Positions 23,018 to 32,009 of a DNA stretch of 64,000 bases are shown piece after piece. Source of the DNA: Paracoccaceae bacterium (lineage in GTDB: Bacteria > Pseudomonadota > Alphaproteobacteria > Rhodobacterales > Rhodobacteraceae). The stretch's first letter is position 1; the number at the start of each line of letters is the position of its first letter. Location of the stretch: positions 62,001 through 126,000 of the forward strand of contig JAHDEX010000001.1 of NCBI GenBank assembly GCA_020628545.1, given 5' to 3'. Both the position numbers and the translations under genes were made by a program. Below the pieces are notes generated by a model. The model was given only the letters and a program-made list of their open reading frames with translations. It was not told where the DNA came from and did not search any database.

Positions 23018-24988
23018 TTACTCTGCTGCAGTTTTCTCTGTCGCCGCAGCAGGCAGCCAGACAGTGAAGACCGCCCCGCCCCGCGGGCGATTGCGGACTG
23101 TGATCTGGCCCTTGGCGCGTTGGACAAGCGCCTGCGAGATCGAAAGGCCGAGCCCGGTTCCCTCTGCCTGCTTCGTCGTGAAGAAGGGATCAAAAACGTG
23201 ATCGATCATGGCCTCATCAATTCCTGGCCCGCGGTCAGCGACTTCTAAAGCAATGCCATTCAGGCCATCACGCGCTTGTTCGGACAAGCAAATGTCGAGC
23301 GCGCCCCCGGTTTTCATCGCTTGCGCCGCGTTGACGATCAGATTCACAACCACCTGCTGAAGCTCGCCCGGGTCAGCCTTGACGGACGGTGCTGACTGAA
23401 TGTCGGTTTTCACCTCGATCTGTTTTTTTGAAAGCACATGGTCGACCAGAACCAAACAGTCTGCGATGACGCGGTCGAGTGGTACGGTTTGCTCGTACCC
23501 CGCGTATTCTCCCGGACGCGCAAACTGCAGCAGTTTGCCGACGATGGCCTGGATTCGTGAAACTTGGCCGTCGACCAGATCAAGCTCCGTTTTTACACTC
23601 TTGACGTCTTTGCCAAGCGTCTCTCGCACCACATCAACATTGCCTTGTATCACCGCCACAGGATTGTTGATTTCATGCGCGACACCCGCCGTGATTTCAC
23701 CGATCGATGCAAGCTTTTCGCTCATCACCAGTTGGCGATAGGTTTCTTCCAGTTTGGCATTGGCATCGCTAAGTTCGGCAGTCCTTTGCGCGACGCGTTC
23801 GTTCAGTTCATCCGCATATTCGCGCAGTCGTTGATCACGATCCTGCACCGCATCAAGCAGATCATCGAGATGCGTGGCCACCTGACCGATCTCATCTTCC
23901 CGGCCGACGCCGCCGTGGCGCGCCGAAAGATCACCGTCACCAACCTTACGCATCGTCGAAGTCATCCGCTCTAACGGCGCGAAAACACCCCTAGCCATGA
24001 GAAAGAATACTGGCACTGAGAGGGCAAGGACACCCGCAACGGCAGCGACCATCCAAAGCACGGCATCGCGCTTTGCCGTTGCGAATGGTTCCTCAAGGAA
24101 CCCAACATAAAGCATGCCCACCCTGTCACCGAAGCTGTCTACAATGGGTAAGTACCCAGACACATACCAATCGTTCACAACAAAAGCGCGGTTCAGCCAC
24201 GTGGTGCCCTCATCCAGTACGGCCTGACGGACGACCGCCGACACCCGCGTTCCAAGCGCGCGCACATCCTCAAACAAGCGCACGTTGGTCGAGACACGCA
24301 CGTCTTCCAGAAACAAGGTCGCTGTGCCGCCCAGTTCACCGCCGGTGACCGCGTTCAGATAAACCAGGGCGTTAATCGTGTCGATGAAGTTGAGATTTCG
24401 GTTGAGAAGAATCCCACCGACCAGCACGCCATCTTGCCCCGCAACGCGCACCGGGCTGGCGGAATGCACTACCATGCCCCGATCCTCGACCGTGCGGTCG
24501 GTCGGTACTGCGGCCTCGGTCTCTAGCAGTGGAATCTCCGCGCGCGCGCTGATATCTCCGCCAAGCGCTTTCAGGTCGTCCGCGCTGAAAATGTCGAGTT
24601 CTGTCGTCGGTCGTCCATTGAGGCCGGCCGCAATGACTGGCCAACTTTCCGCAGCTTGAGCGGCATCATCTTTGGGCAAGAAGTACAGAAAGTCCAATCC
24701 AAGCTCGGCCTGCTTTTCCGCAAAGAAGGTGTCGCGGGTTGCATCTCCCTGCGACAGCGCTTCTGCGAAGGAGGTTGACTCAGCGACGCCGTAAAGTTCA
24801 TCGCCGGTGGTGGCCATGATCCGGGCCAAATACTGCTCTGCGATCCGCAGATCGGATTCGACCTTTGCTATCAAAAGTTCATCGTAGTCTGCAGTCCATC
24901 GCGTCATGCCAAGCAAAAGCAACGCAGGCAGCAGCAGCACCAATGGTGCTAACGCCAAGACAAGCAGCCTGAGCCTGACAGATCGCAA
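23018..24988 (-). CDS. Sensor histidine kinase with periplasmic double-Cache-like domain
   Basis: 656 residues. The first membrane helix is at about 6-27, followed by a large periplasmic sensing region of about 300 residues and a second helix near 333-352 (VLWMVAAVAGVLALSVPVFF). A HAMP domain and a coiled coil come next. The kinase core has H-box GVAHEINNPVAV, N-box NLIVNAAQAM, G1 DRGPGI, FFTTK and G2 GTGLGLSIS. It resembles DctB-class kinases, whose periplasmic Cache domains bind small carboxylates; formate or another acid is a possible signal. No regulator gene adjoins it. The orphan NtrC-like regulator at 5312-6676, at the other end of the cluster, is the likely partner. Confidence 0.92.
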   Translation of the reverse strand: MRSVRLRLLVLALAPLVLLLPALLLLGMTRWTADYDELLIAKVESDLRIAEQYLARIMATTGDELYGVAESTSFAEALSQGDATRDTFFAEKQAELGLDFLYFLPKDDAAQAAESWPVIAAGLNGRPTTELDIFSADDLKALGGDISARAEIPLLETEAAVPTDRTVEDRGMVVHSASPVRVAGQDGVLVGGILLNRNLNFIDTINALVYLNAVTGGELGGTATLFLEDVRVSTNVRLFEDVRALGTRVSAVVRQAVLDEGTTWLNRAFVVNDWYVSGYLPIVDSFGDRVGMLYVGFLEEPFATAKRDAVLWMVAAVAGVLALSVPVFFLMARGVFAPLERMTSTMRKVGDGDLSARHGGVGREDEIGQVATHLDDLLDAVQDRDQRLREYADELNERVAQRTAELSDANAKLEETYRQLVMSEKLASIGEITAGVAHEINNPVAVIQGNVDVVRETLGKDVKSVKTELDLVDGQVSRIQAIVGKLLQFARPGEYAGYEQTVPLDRVIADCLVLVDHVLSKKQIEVKTDIQSAPSVKADPGELQQVVVNLIVNAAQAMKTGGALDICLSEQARDGLNGIALEVADRGPGIDEAMIDHVFDPFFTTKQAEGTGLGLSISQALVQRAKGQITVRNRPRGGAVFTVWLPAAATEKTAAE

Positions 24989-25077
24989 ATGCAGTCCTCC
25001 CGCGCAAAGGCTACCCCGAAGCCATTGACTTCCAAAGCAACTTATTCGCGGGAACCCAGAACCGCGCTAACGGAGAC

Positions 25078-25989
25078 CTATGTGTTGAGCAGGTATGGTG
25101 ACAGACTCTCGCGGAAGTGCTCCATGAACTCCAGCGTCACGAGGGATGGCTTTTTCAGAATCGGCCTTACAAGTGAAAGCGTATGCGGCAGTGCCGGCGC
25201 GAACTTGCGATAGCTTAAACCTAGGGTCTCATACTTCCGGGCATCAAATTCGCTCACAATGGCAACACCGGCGCCGTGGCAGACCAACTCACAAGCCGCG
25301 GTGAACTGACGTACTTCGATGTGCGTCTGCCACGACACTTGCGCATCACTAAAAACCCGCGACAGGCGCCGATGGAACGCGCTATCACGATGAGGCTGAA
25401 TAAAACGCCGCTCGCTCAGGTCGCGCGGCGTGATGCTGTCGAGGGACTCGAGCGGATCGCCTGAGGGAAAGACACAGACCGTTCTGATATCCAGATCCGA
25501 GCTTTCGACTGCAGGGTGCCCGACAAAGTCATCTGTGATGCCAAAATCGTATTGTTCCCCGATCATCCATTCCAAGATGCGTTCAGGTCGGTCGGGCTCA
25601 ATCGTCATACGCACGCCCGGGCGTTCCTTCAGAAAATCTGCCACAACGCGCGGCAAGTGGCTCGTCGCGAAACCAGGCAGGCACGCCATGCGAATATGCC
25701 CGACCTGGCGATTAGTGATGTCTTTGCTGATGTCAGAGATTTGGCCCATCAGTTCGAGAACCCGCTCGATGTCGGGCTGCAAGATTCGGGTTTCCTGCGT
25801 CGGCACCAAACGTCCATCCCGCTTGTCGAACAATTGGAAGTTGAGTCCTTTTGTGAGGTCAGACAGCAGCCGGCTTGCGGCGGGCTGGCTTATGCCAAGG
25901 TCTGCAGCCGCAGCTGTCACAGAACCATTACTTATCACGGCCATAAGGGCCTCAAGTTGGCGAATTCGCGGAGTACGTGCTTGGGACAT
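25078..25989 (-). CDS. LysR family transcriptional regulator
   Basis: 303 residues. The N-terminal winged helix-turn-helix (about 8-67) has the LysR pattern TAAAADLGISQPAASRLLSDL. The effector domain (about 95-295) has two lobes starting at HIRMACLPGFATSHLP. It is divergent from ugpB with 171 bases between start codons, where a perfect T-N11-A palindrome lies at 26021-26035. It therefore probably controls the ugp operon and itself. It also lies 89 bases upstream of the histidine kinase on the same strand, which may be incidental. The ligand is unknown. Confidence 0.9.
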   Translation of the reverse strand: MSQARTPRIRQLEALMAVISNGSVTAAAADLGISQPAASRLLSDLTKGLNFQLFDKRDGRLVPTQETRILQPDIERVLELMGQISDISKDITNRQVGHIRMACLPGFATSHLPRVVADFLKERPGVRMTIEPDRPERILEWMIGEQYDFGITDDFVGHPAVESSDLDIRTVCVFPSGDPLESLDSITPRDLSERRFIQPHRDSAFHRRLSRVFSDAQVSWQTHIEVRQFTAACELVCHGAGVAIVSEFDARKYETLGLSYRKFAPALPHTLSLVRPILKKPSLVTLEFMEHFRESLSPYLLNT

Positions 25990-26020
25990 TGGCTTTGATC
26001 TCAGAAAACTGCACCAAACT

Positions 26021-26035
26021 ATAACATCATGTTAT
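26021..26035. promoter_or_regulatory. Perfect LysR-type box (T-N11-A) between lysR and ugpB
   Basis: ATAACAT (26021-26027), a central C, and ATGTTAT (26029-26035) form a perfect palindrome. It contains TAACATCATGTTA, which fits the T-N11-A consensus for LysR regulators. It lies 32 bases from the lysR start and 125 bases before ugpB, the usual recognition-site position for a divergent LysR control region. Confidence 0.65.
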
Positions 26036-26160
26036 GCGAATAAGGCAACCGGTGTGCTTGCATTATAAAACGGCGCGCGTAGTCTCAAAGCTCCAGCGAC
26101 CGCTGCCGCAGGGCAGCCGCATGGACAACAAACCGCATCGAACACGATGCAAGGGAGGAA

Positions 26161-27474
26161 ATGATGAAAAAGTATCTGCTCGGCGCTATCGCCGGATCAA
26201 CAATCCTGTCTCCAATCGCGGCCATGGCCCAAACTGAGGTCCAGTTCTGGCACGCATTCACTGGGCGCCTGGGAGAGCTCGTTGCCGCTCAGGTTGAAGA
26301 ATTTAATGCCAGCCAGTCCGACTACGTTGTGGTCCAAAGCCACAAGGGGAACTACTCCGAAACGCTCAACGCAGGCATTGCGGCCTTCCGCGCGGAAGAG
26401 CAGCCGCATATCCTGATGGTCTTCGAAGTTGGCACCGCCACGATGATGGCCGCCGAAGGTGCGGTACGTCCGGTTTACGAGGTGATGGGGGAAAGTGGCG
26501 CTACATTCGATTCTGACGCCTATATTGGTGCCGTCAAAGGCTACTACACCACAACCGACGGCAACATGCTGTCGTTGCCATTCAACTCTTCCACACCGGT
26601 GCTTTGGGTGAATCGTGATGCGTTCGAAGCTGCAGGCGTTGATCCGGACATGGATCTGTCAACATGGGAAAATGTCGGCGAAGCCCTCGAAGCTTTGAAG
26701 GCTGGCGGTGAAGAATGCCCGCTTGTCACTGCCTGGCAAAGCTGGATCCATCTTGAGAACTTCTCTGCCTACCACGATGTGCCGTTTGCCAGCAAAGACA
26801 ACGGGTTTGCCGGTCTTGACACAGAATTGATGCTGAATGGTCCGGCGCAGATCGCGCACCTGACCGCAATGCAGGATTGGGCGCAGGACGGCAAGTTCAT
26901 TTACACAGGCCGCCGGAACGAAGGCGGTGCAAACTTCCGCGCGGGCGAATGTGCGCTCTTTACCGAAAGCTCTGCAGGTTATGCCGGTATTAGCTCTGAA
27001 GCGGAGTTTGATTTCGACGTGCGGCCACTGCCCTATTGGGCTGCGGTCACGGATGAGCCGCAAAACACCATCATCGGTGGCGCGTCATTGTGGGTGATGG
27101 CTGGACATAGCGACGAAGAATACAAAGGCGTTGGAGAGTTCCTTGCATTCCTGTCATCGTCTGACGTTCAGGCATCATGGCACCAAAACACCGGCTACCT
27201 GCCGATCACCGCAGAAGCCGGAGACGCGACACGTGACGCCGGGTTCTATGACGAAAACCCAGGCACTGACATCGCAGTGATCCAGATGACCGCGAATGAG
27301 CCGACGGCAAATTCCAAAGGTCTGCGCCTGGGGTCTTTCGACCAGATCCGTGGCATCATCGACGAAGAGCTTGAAGCCATCTGGTCTGGCGACAAAACAC
27401 CGCAAGAAGCCATGGATAGCGCGAAAGAGCGTGGCGACGCGTTACTGCGTCGCTTCGAGCAAGCCAACGGCTAA
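26161..27474 (+). CDS. ugpB: sn-Glycerol-3-phosphate ABC transporter substrate-binding protein
   Basis: 437 residues with a signal peptide (about 1-22, ending AMA). Family motifs include FWHAFTGRLGELV, PFNSSTPVLWVNRDAF, GGASLWVMAGH and WHQNTGYLPIT, all characteristic of UgpB. It binds glycerol-3-phosphate or glycerophosphodiesters in the periplasm. Two adjacent ATGs occur; with GGGAGGAA just before the first, the second ATG (26164) has the better spacing, so the mature protein is unaffected. The first gene of ugpBAEC, it is followed by a stem-loop at 27488-27511 before ugpA. Confidence 0.93.
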   Translation: MMKKYLLGAIAGSTILSPIAAMAQTEVQFWHAFTGRLGELVAAQVEEFNASQSDYVVVQSHKGNYSETLNAGIAAFRAEEQPHILMVFEVGTATMMAAEGAVRPVYEVMGESGATFDSDAYIGAVKGYYTTTDGNMLSLPFNSSTPVLWVNRDAFEAAGVDPDMDLSTWENVGEALEALKAGGEECPLVTAWQSWIHLENFSAYHDVPFASKDNGFAGLDTELMLNGPAQIAHLTAMQDWAQDGKFIYTGRRNEGGANFRAGECALFTESSAGYAGISSEAEFDFDVRPLPYWAAVTDEPQNTIIGGASLWVMAGHSDEEYKGVGEFLAFLSSSDVQASWHQNTGYLPITAEAGDATRDAGFYDENPGTDIAVIQMTANEPTANSKGLRLGSFDQIRGIIDEELEAIWSGDKTPQEAMDSAKERGDALLRRFEQANG

Positions 27475-27487
27475 GGCAAAAGTATAG

Positions 27488-27511
27488 ATGCGGGCCTATC
27501 ACGGCCCGCAT
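27488..27511 (+). other. Intercistronic stem-loop after ugpB
   Basis: ATGCGGGCC (27488-27496) and GGCCCGCAT (27503-27511) form a perfect 9-base stem with loop TATCAC, followed by TTGATTT. Such hairpins after binding-protein genes usually protect the upstream message and let only part of the transcripts continue, giving more UgpB than membrane subunits. It could act as a partial terminator. Confidence 0.6.
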
Positions 27512-27530
27512 TTGATTTCTGGGGGGCGCA

Positions 27531-28412
27531 ATGGAGAAACGGGTGACATTCCGCGGCTGGTGGCTGCCGCTTTTGTTGATTGCGCCGCAGGTCATCATTT
27601 CAGCTGTCTTTTTCTTTTATCCTGCTGCACAAGCTATATGGCAGTCGCTTTTCATTCCGGATCCCTTCGGGCTCTCGTCGCAATTTGTTGGGCTGGGCAA
27701 TTTTGAATTTCTGATCAGTGACAAGTTTTACCGCACCTCGTTCCTGACCACTGCGATCTTTTCATTACTGGTGACCGTCTGCTCGATGATCCCTGCCCTG
27801 TTCTTGGCCGTCATCGCAGACCGGCTGATCAAAGGTTCAGGCGTGTACCGAACCATGCTGATCTGGCCATACGCTGTCGCACCGGCAGTGGCCGGTGTCC
27901 TTTGGTTATTCATGTTCAACACCCGTGTCGGTGTCGTCTCCTGGTATCTTGGTCAACTGGGATATGATTGGAACCATGTGCTGAACGGAAGCGAGGCGAT
28001 GGGCCTTGTTGTGGTTGCTTCTGCCTGGGGGCGGATCAGTTACAACTTCCTGTTTTTCTTTGCGGCGCTGCAATCAGTCCCGCGTTCGGTGATCGAAGCG
28101 GCGGCAATTGATGGAGCGCACTTCTGGCGACGCTTCTTTGGGATCGTCTTGCCGTTGATCACCCCAACCGCCTTCTTCTTGCTGGTGGTTAATGTCGTTT
28201 ACGCATTCTTCGAAACCTTCGGCGTTATCCACACAATCACAGCCGGTGGTCCTCAGCAGTCAACAACGATCCTCGTCTACAAGGTTTTCTCGGATGGGTT
28301 CGTCGGCCAAGACCTCGGATCGTCATCAGCGCAGTCAGTAATCCTGCTTTTGGTCGTGGGCCTTCTGACGGTGATCCAGTTCAAATACGTCGAAAAGCGA
28401 GTGCATTACTGA
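27531..28412 (+). CDS. ugpA: sn-Glycerol-3-phosphate ABC transporter permease UgpA
   Basis: 293 residues, six predicted membrane helices. The cytoplasmic coupling motif is [20 protein letters not shown] (about 190-210). An N-terminal [20 protein letters not shown] helix and the C-terminal [10 protein letters not shown] match the UgpA family. It forms the membrane channel with UgpE. Its last base is shared with the first base of the ugpE start codon (28412), so the two are co-translated. A GGGGGGCGC stretch serves as ribosome site. Confidence 0.93.
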   Translation: MEKRVTFRGWWLPLLLIAPQVIISAVFFFYPAAQAIWQSLFIPDPFGLSSQFVGLGNFEFLISDKFYRTSFLTTAIFSLLVTVCSMIPALFLAVIADRLIKGSGVYRTMLIWPYAVAPAVAGVLWLFMFNTRVGVVSWYLGQLGYDWNHVLNGSEAMGLVVVASAWGRISYNFLFFFAALQSVPRSVIEAAAIDGAHFWRRFFGIVLPLITPTAFFLLVVNVVYAFFETFGVIHTITAGGPQQSTTILVYKVFSDGFVGQDLGSSSAQSVILLLVVGLLTVIQFKYVEKRVHY

Positions 28413-29266
28413 TGGCGCAGCAACAAGGCATGGTCGAAAAGCACGGTGTAGGAATATGGCTCACCCATGCGATGATGATCCTCGGCGTCCTCATCATCTT
28501 TTTCCCGATCTGGTTGGCATTTGTCGCTTCAACTGTGACGCAACCTGAAATCGTCAGCCCGCCCATGCCGCTGCTGCCCGGCGATCAGTTCTGGGAGAAT
28601 TACACAGCAGCGTTGTTCTCTGGCGTGAACGTGCCGGTAGCTACGATGCTGTTCAATTCGCTTGTCATGGCAATCGGCATCGCGGTCGGGAAGATCATCA
28701 TCTCGCTGCTGTCTGCATTCGCAATCGTGTACTTCCGGTTTCCGGGTCGCACGACGTTCTTCTGGATGATCTTCATCACCTTGATGCTGCCGGTCGAGGT
28801 CCGCATCGTCCCGACCTTTGAGGTGGTGGCAGGCTTTGGCATGCTGAACAGCTATTCGGGCCTCATATTCCCGCTGATTGCATCGGCGACGGCAACATTC
28901 CTCTTTCGGCAATTCTTCCTGACAATCCCGGACGAACTGGCTGAAGCCGCCCGAGTTGATGGAGCGCGACCGATGCGGTTTTTCTGGGACATCGTTGTTC
29001 CTATGAGCCGCACCAACATCGCGGCGCTATTTGTGATCCTGTTCATCTACGGCTGGAACCAATATCTCTGGCCACTCTTGATCACGACCGACCCGGAGAT
29101 GAACACCATTGTCATGGGGATCAAGCAGATGTTCCCGTCCGGCGATGATGTCGCGGAATGGCCCGTGATCATGGCCACATCGATCCTTGCGATGATCCCG
29201 CCGGTGATCGTGGTGGTGTCGATGCAAAAGCTTTTCGTGCGCGGCCTTGTTGATAGCGAGAAATAA
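28412..29266 (+). CDS. ugpE: sn-Glycerol-3-phosphate ABC transporter permease UgpE
   Basis: 284 residues, six predicted membrane helices. The coupling loop is [47 protein letters not shown] and a C-terminal [13 protein letters not shown] are as in UgpE proteins. It pairs with UgpA, with which it overlaps by one base, and is followed by ugpC after a single base. Confidence 0.93.
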   Translation: MAQQQGMVEKHGVGIWLTHAMMILGVLIIFFPIWLAFVASTVTQPEIVSPPMPLLPGDQFWENYTAALFSGVNVPVATMLFNSLVMAIGIAVGKIIISLLSAFAIVYFRFPGRTTFFWMIFITLMLPVEVRIVPTFEVVAGFGMLNSYSGLIFPLIASATATFLFRQFFLTIPDELAEAARVDGARPMRFFWDIVVPMSRTNIAALFVILFIYGWNQYLWPLLITTDPEMNTIVMGIKQMFPSGDDVAEWPVIMATSILAMIPPVIVVVSMQKLFVRGLVDSEK

Positions 29267-29267
29267 T

Positions 29268-30323
29268 ATGGCGACTGTCACACTTCAAAACGTCAAGAAG
29301 AGCTTTGGACCGACCGACGTCATCCACGGCATTGATGTAGACATTCAAGATGGCGAGTTCATCGTCATCGTCGGCCCCTCTGGCTGCGGGAAATCCACAT
29401 TGCTGCGTATGGTCGCGGGGCTTGAGACGGTCACATCAGGTGACGTTCTCATTGGCGGCGAACGCGCCAATGAAAAAGAGCCGATGGATCGTGACATTGC
29501 GATGGTGTTTCAGAACTACGCGCTCTACCCCCATATGTCGGTCCGCCAAAATATGGGATATGGCCTCAAGATAGCGGGTCTGCCGAAAGACCAGATCGAA
29601 GCCAAAGTGCACGAAGCGGCAAAGCTTCTGCAACTTGAACCCCTGCTTGACCGCAAACCACGCCAGCTGTCAGGCGGGCAACGCCAGCGCGTGGCAATGG
29701 GACGCGCTATCGTTCGCGAACCGGCTGTTTTCCTTTTCGATGAACCGTTGTCGAACCTTGATGCCAAACTGCGGGTGCAAATGCGTCTCGAGATCCGGGA
29801 ACTGCAGGACAAGCTTGGGATCACTTCGCTTTATGTGACCCATGATCAAGTCGAAGCCATGACGATGGCTGATCGTATGATCGTCATGAACGGCGGCATC
29901 GCGGAGCAGATTGGCTCACCTCTCGAAGTGTATGAGACGCCGCTGACGCTTTTTGCGGCACAGTTCATCGGAAGCCCTGCGATGAACATCTTTGATGCAC
30001 GAATATCGCATGGGCAAATCATGCTGGGGGACGCATCTATCGCCCCCACGCCCCTCGCCGACCAGAACGTGAAGCTTGGTATCCGACCTGAGCATCTATC
30101 CCGCAATGAGACCGGCCCCTTCAAAGCAACAATCCAGATGTCAGAACCGCTTGGCGCCAATACGCTTCTGCATGGACGCCTGAATGCGCTCGATGCACCG
30201 ATTACGATTAGCCTGCCGGGGGTGCATCCAACCGATGCCACGACCGTTGAGATGCGTTTCGCAGCGGCAGCCGAAAACCTGCATCTCTTTGATCCGTCGA
30301 CAGGTCAGCGCCTGTCTACCTAG
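29268..30323 (+). CDS. ugpC: sn-Glycerol-3-phosphate ABC transporter ATP-binding protein UgpC
   Basis: 351 residues from ATG 29268, one base after the ugpE stop. An in-frame ATG at 29247 would overlap ugpE and adds residues the family lacks. Walker A is GPSGCGKST (about 36-44), signature LSGGQRQRVAMGRA, Walker B VFLFDEPLSNLDAK, and the switch His lies in VTHDQVEAM. The C-terminal regulatory (TOBE/MalK-like) domain occupies about 240-351. It energises glycerol-3-phosphate uptake and ends the operon; no clear terminator follows before the tRNA gene. Confidence 0.93.
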   Translation: MATVTLQNVKKSFGPTDVIHGIDVDIQDGEFIVIVGPSGCGKSTLLRMVAGLETVTSGDVLIGGERANEKEPMDRDIAMVFQNYALYPHMSVRQNMGYGLKIAGLPKDQIEAKVHEAAKLLQLEPLLDRKPRQLSGGQRQRVAMGRAIVREPAVFLFDEPLSNLDAKLRVQMRLEIRELQDKLGITSLYVTHDQVEAMTMADRMIVMNGGIAEQIGSPLEVYETPLTLFAAQFIGSPAMNIFDARISHGQIMLGDASIAPTPLADQNVKLGIRPEHLSRNETGPFKATIQMSEPLGANTLLHGRLNALDAPITISLPGVHPTDATTVEMRFAAAAENLHLFDPSTGQRLST

Positions 30324-30441
30324 CGGGCCTACATGGTCTTTATGGATCTCCTAGGCTCCACGACGTCTGTTGCAAGGCGCGCATTTAAAAAGGCGCCAAA
30401 CCAATTTCAGCTGCAACAACTATCACAAGCGGTAAGAATAG

Positions 30442-30531
30442 TGGCGGAGGCTCAGGGATTCGAACCCTGGGAGGACTTTCACCCTCGTCGGTTTTCAAGA
30501 CCGGTGCATTCGACCACTCTGCCAAACCTCC
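30442..30531 (-). tRNA. tRNA-Ser, anticodon TGA
   Basis: The minus strand folds as a 90-base class II tRNA. The acceptor arm GGAGGTT pairs with AGCCTCC (one G-U), the discriminator is G, and CCA is encoded (30442-30444). The anticodon loop CTTGAAA gives TGA, reading UCA-type serine codons. The long variable arm and T arm (CAGGG-TTCGAAT-CCCTG) are all present. Confidence 0.95.
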
Positions 30532-30761
30532 GACCCGGGCGTTCTAGGCAGATTGCGATGGGGAGTAAAGACCATTTCAGCCCCATATTCCCCCTATCAG
30601 AAATCCGCCCACGCCGATGGTGAACTCTTTTAAAACGTGCCTCCACTCGTTAATGTCGCTATATCTTGTGTCAGAGGGCTAAAAAGGCCACTCTGTCCGT
30701 GAGCAGAAAAAAGAAGAACAGCACTCAATTACTGGTGCAGGGGATTTGGGGCGAGACAGGG

Positions 30762-31985
30762 ATGTGGAGAACTGAGAAGGCGAACCGCTGGATCGTGACG
30801 ACAGTTGCTGGCGTCAGCTTATTGGCGCTTTCGGCGTGTGAACAGCTTGAGAACTTTGAGTTTCCATTTTCTGGCGCAAGCGAAGCGACAGGCGATGCCG
30901 CTGCACCGGATTTGGACCTTGGCGATACCGAAACACGTGATGTCGAAGCACCGGAGGTGTTCCAGAAAAACGAAGCGGGCCTGTGGGACGGCCGCCCGTC
31001 TTTGGGTGGTGTCTGGGTCGCGCATCCAGATGTGACGGATCCGGAGCGCGTCATTATCCGCAATGAAGATAACGGCCGTTTTGTTGTTGGCGCCTTGTTC
31101 CGCCGCGAACGCGAGAACCCAGGCCCTGCCCTTCAGGTGTCATCAGATGCCGCCGAAGAGCTTGGCATGCTGGCAGGTTCCCCCGCGCAGTTGAACGTGA
31201 CCGCGTTGCGGCGCGAGGCGTCGACCGTCGCCCCGCCCGCCACGACGGACTTCGATACACCTATCGACACTGAAACGGTTGACCTTGCGGGTCCGTCCGA
31301 CGTGTCTGCATCGCCATTGGATGAGACAGACGCTGTGGTTGCAGGCGCCGCAGCCGCGATTGCAGCCTCGGCCGACGCAGCCAGCGCTGATGTAACCGAC
31401 GCTGTTGTGCCGCCCGCCCCGTCGCTCCCCGCGGCCCCGGTGAGTAACGGTGCTGCAGCAGCGATTGATGCACTTGCGGCGACCGTCGACCTCGCCGCCG
31501 CTGAAGCAGCGTTCGCCCCACCGGCATCCGGTGCCTCAGATGCGATTGCGTCACTTGCGCCTGTTGGTGCCCCGCTCGATGCGCGCGGCCCATTGGCAGA
31601 TCCCGTTGCACCTATTGACGTTGCGCCGATCGCGACCGCACCACTGGACGCGCCATCGACCGATCTCCCATTGCCAGAGCCTGCTGCCGCGCCCGCGATT
31701 GCGCCTGTGGCACCCGTCCCTGAACCTGCGCCATCATCAGCCTCCTCTGCATTAGAGAAACCGTTTATTCAGGTTGGTATCTTTAGTCTGGAATCAAATG
31801 CCGATGGTGCTGCCGCGCGTCTGCGCGGTGACGGTATGGTGGCCACGGTGCGCGAGCAGAACAGCGATGGCACAACGTTCTGGCGCGTGCTTGTGGGCCC
31901 AGCCCCCAACGCCGCGGACCGGACGGCAATCCTGGCCAAGGTGCAGGCGCTGGGTTTCAGTGATGCCTATTTTGTAAGTGACTGA
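30762..31985 (+). CDS. SPOR-domain lipoprotein
   Basis: 407 residues from ATG 30762. A lipoprotein signal ends at LLALSAC, so Cys near residue 26 would be lipidated. A folded N-terminal part (about 40-170) is followed by a long Ala/Pro/Asp-rich low-complexity linker (about 180-325). The C-terminal SPOR domain (about 333-407, starting PFIQVGIFSLESNADGAA) binds denuded peptidoglycan at division sites. An upstream ATG at 30666 is in frame but would bury the lipobox. It is followed 24 bases on by a D,D-carboxypeptidase gene, a cell-wall pairing that is typical in Rhodobacterales. Confidence 0.85.
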   Translation: MWRTEKANRWIVTTVAGVSLLALSACEQLENFEFPFSGASEATGDAAAPDLDLGDTETRDVEAPEVFQKNEAGLWDGRPSLGGVWVAHPDVTDPERVIIRNEDNGRFVVGALFRRERENPGPALQVSSDAAEELGMLAGSPAQLNVTALRREASTVAPPATTDFDTPIDTETVDLAGPSDVSASPLDETDAVVAGAAAAIAASADAASADVTDAVVPPAPSLPAAPVSNGAAAAIDALAATVDLAAAEAAFAPPASGASDAIASLAPVGAPLDARGPLADPVAPIDVAPIATAPLDAPSTDLPLPEPAAAPAIAPVAPVPEPAPSSASSALEKPFIQVGIFSLESNADGAAARLRGDGMVATVREQNSDGTTFWRVLVGPAPNAADRTAILAKVQALGFSDAYFVSD

Positions 31986-32009
31986 CGTCAGTAACTACGG
32001 GACAGTGAA

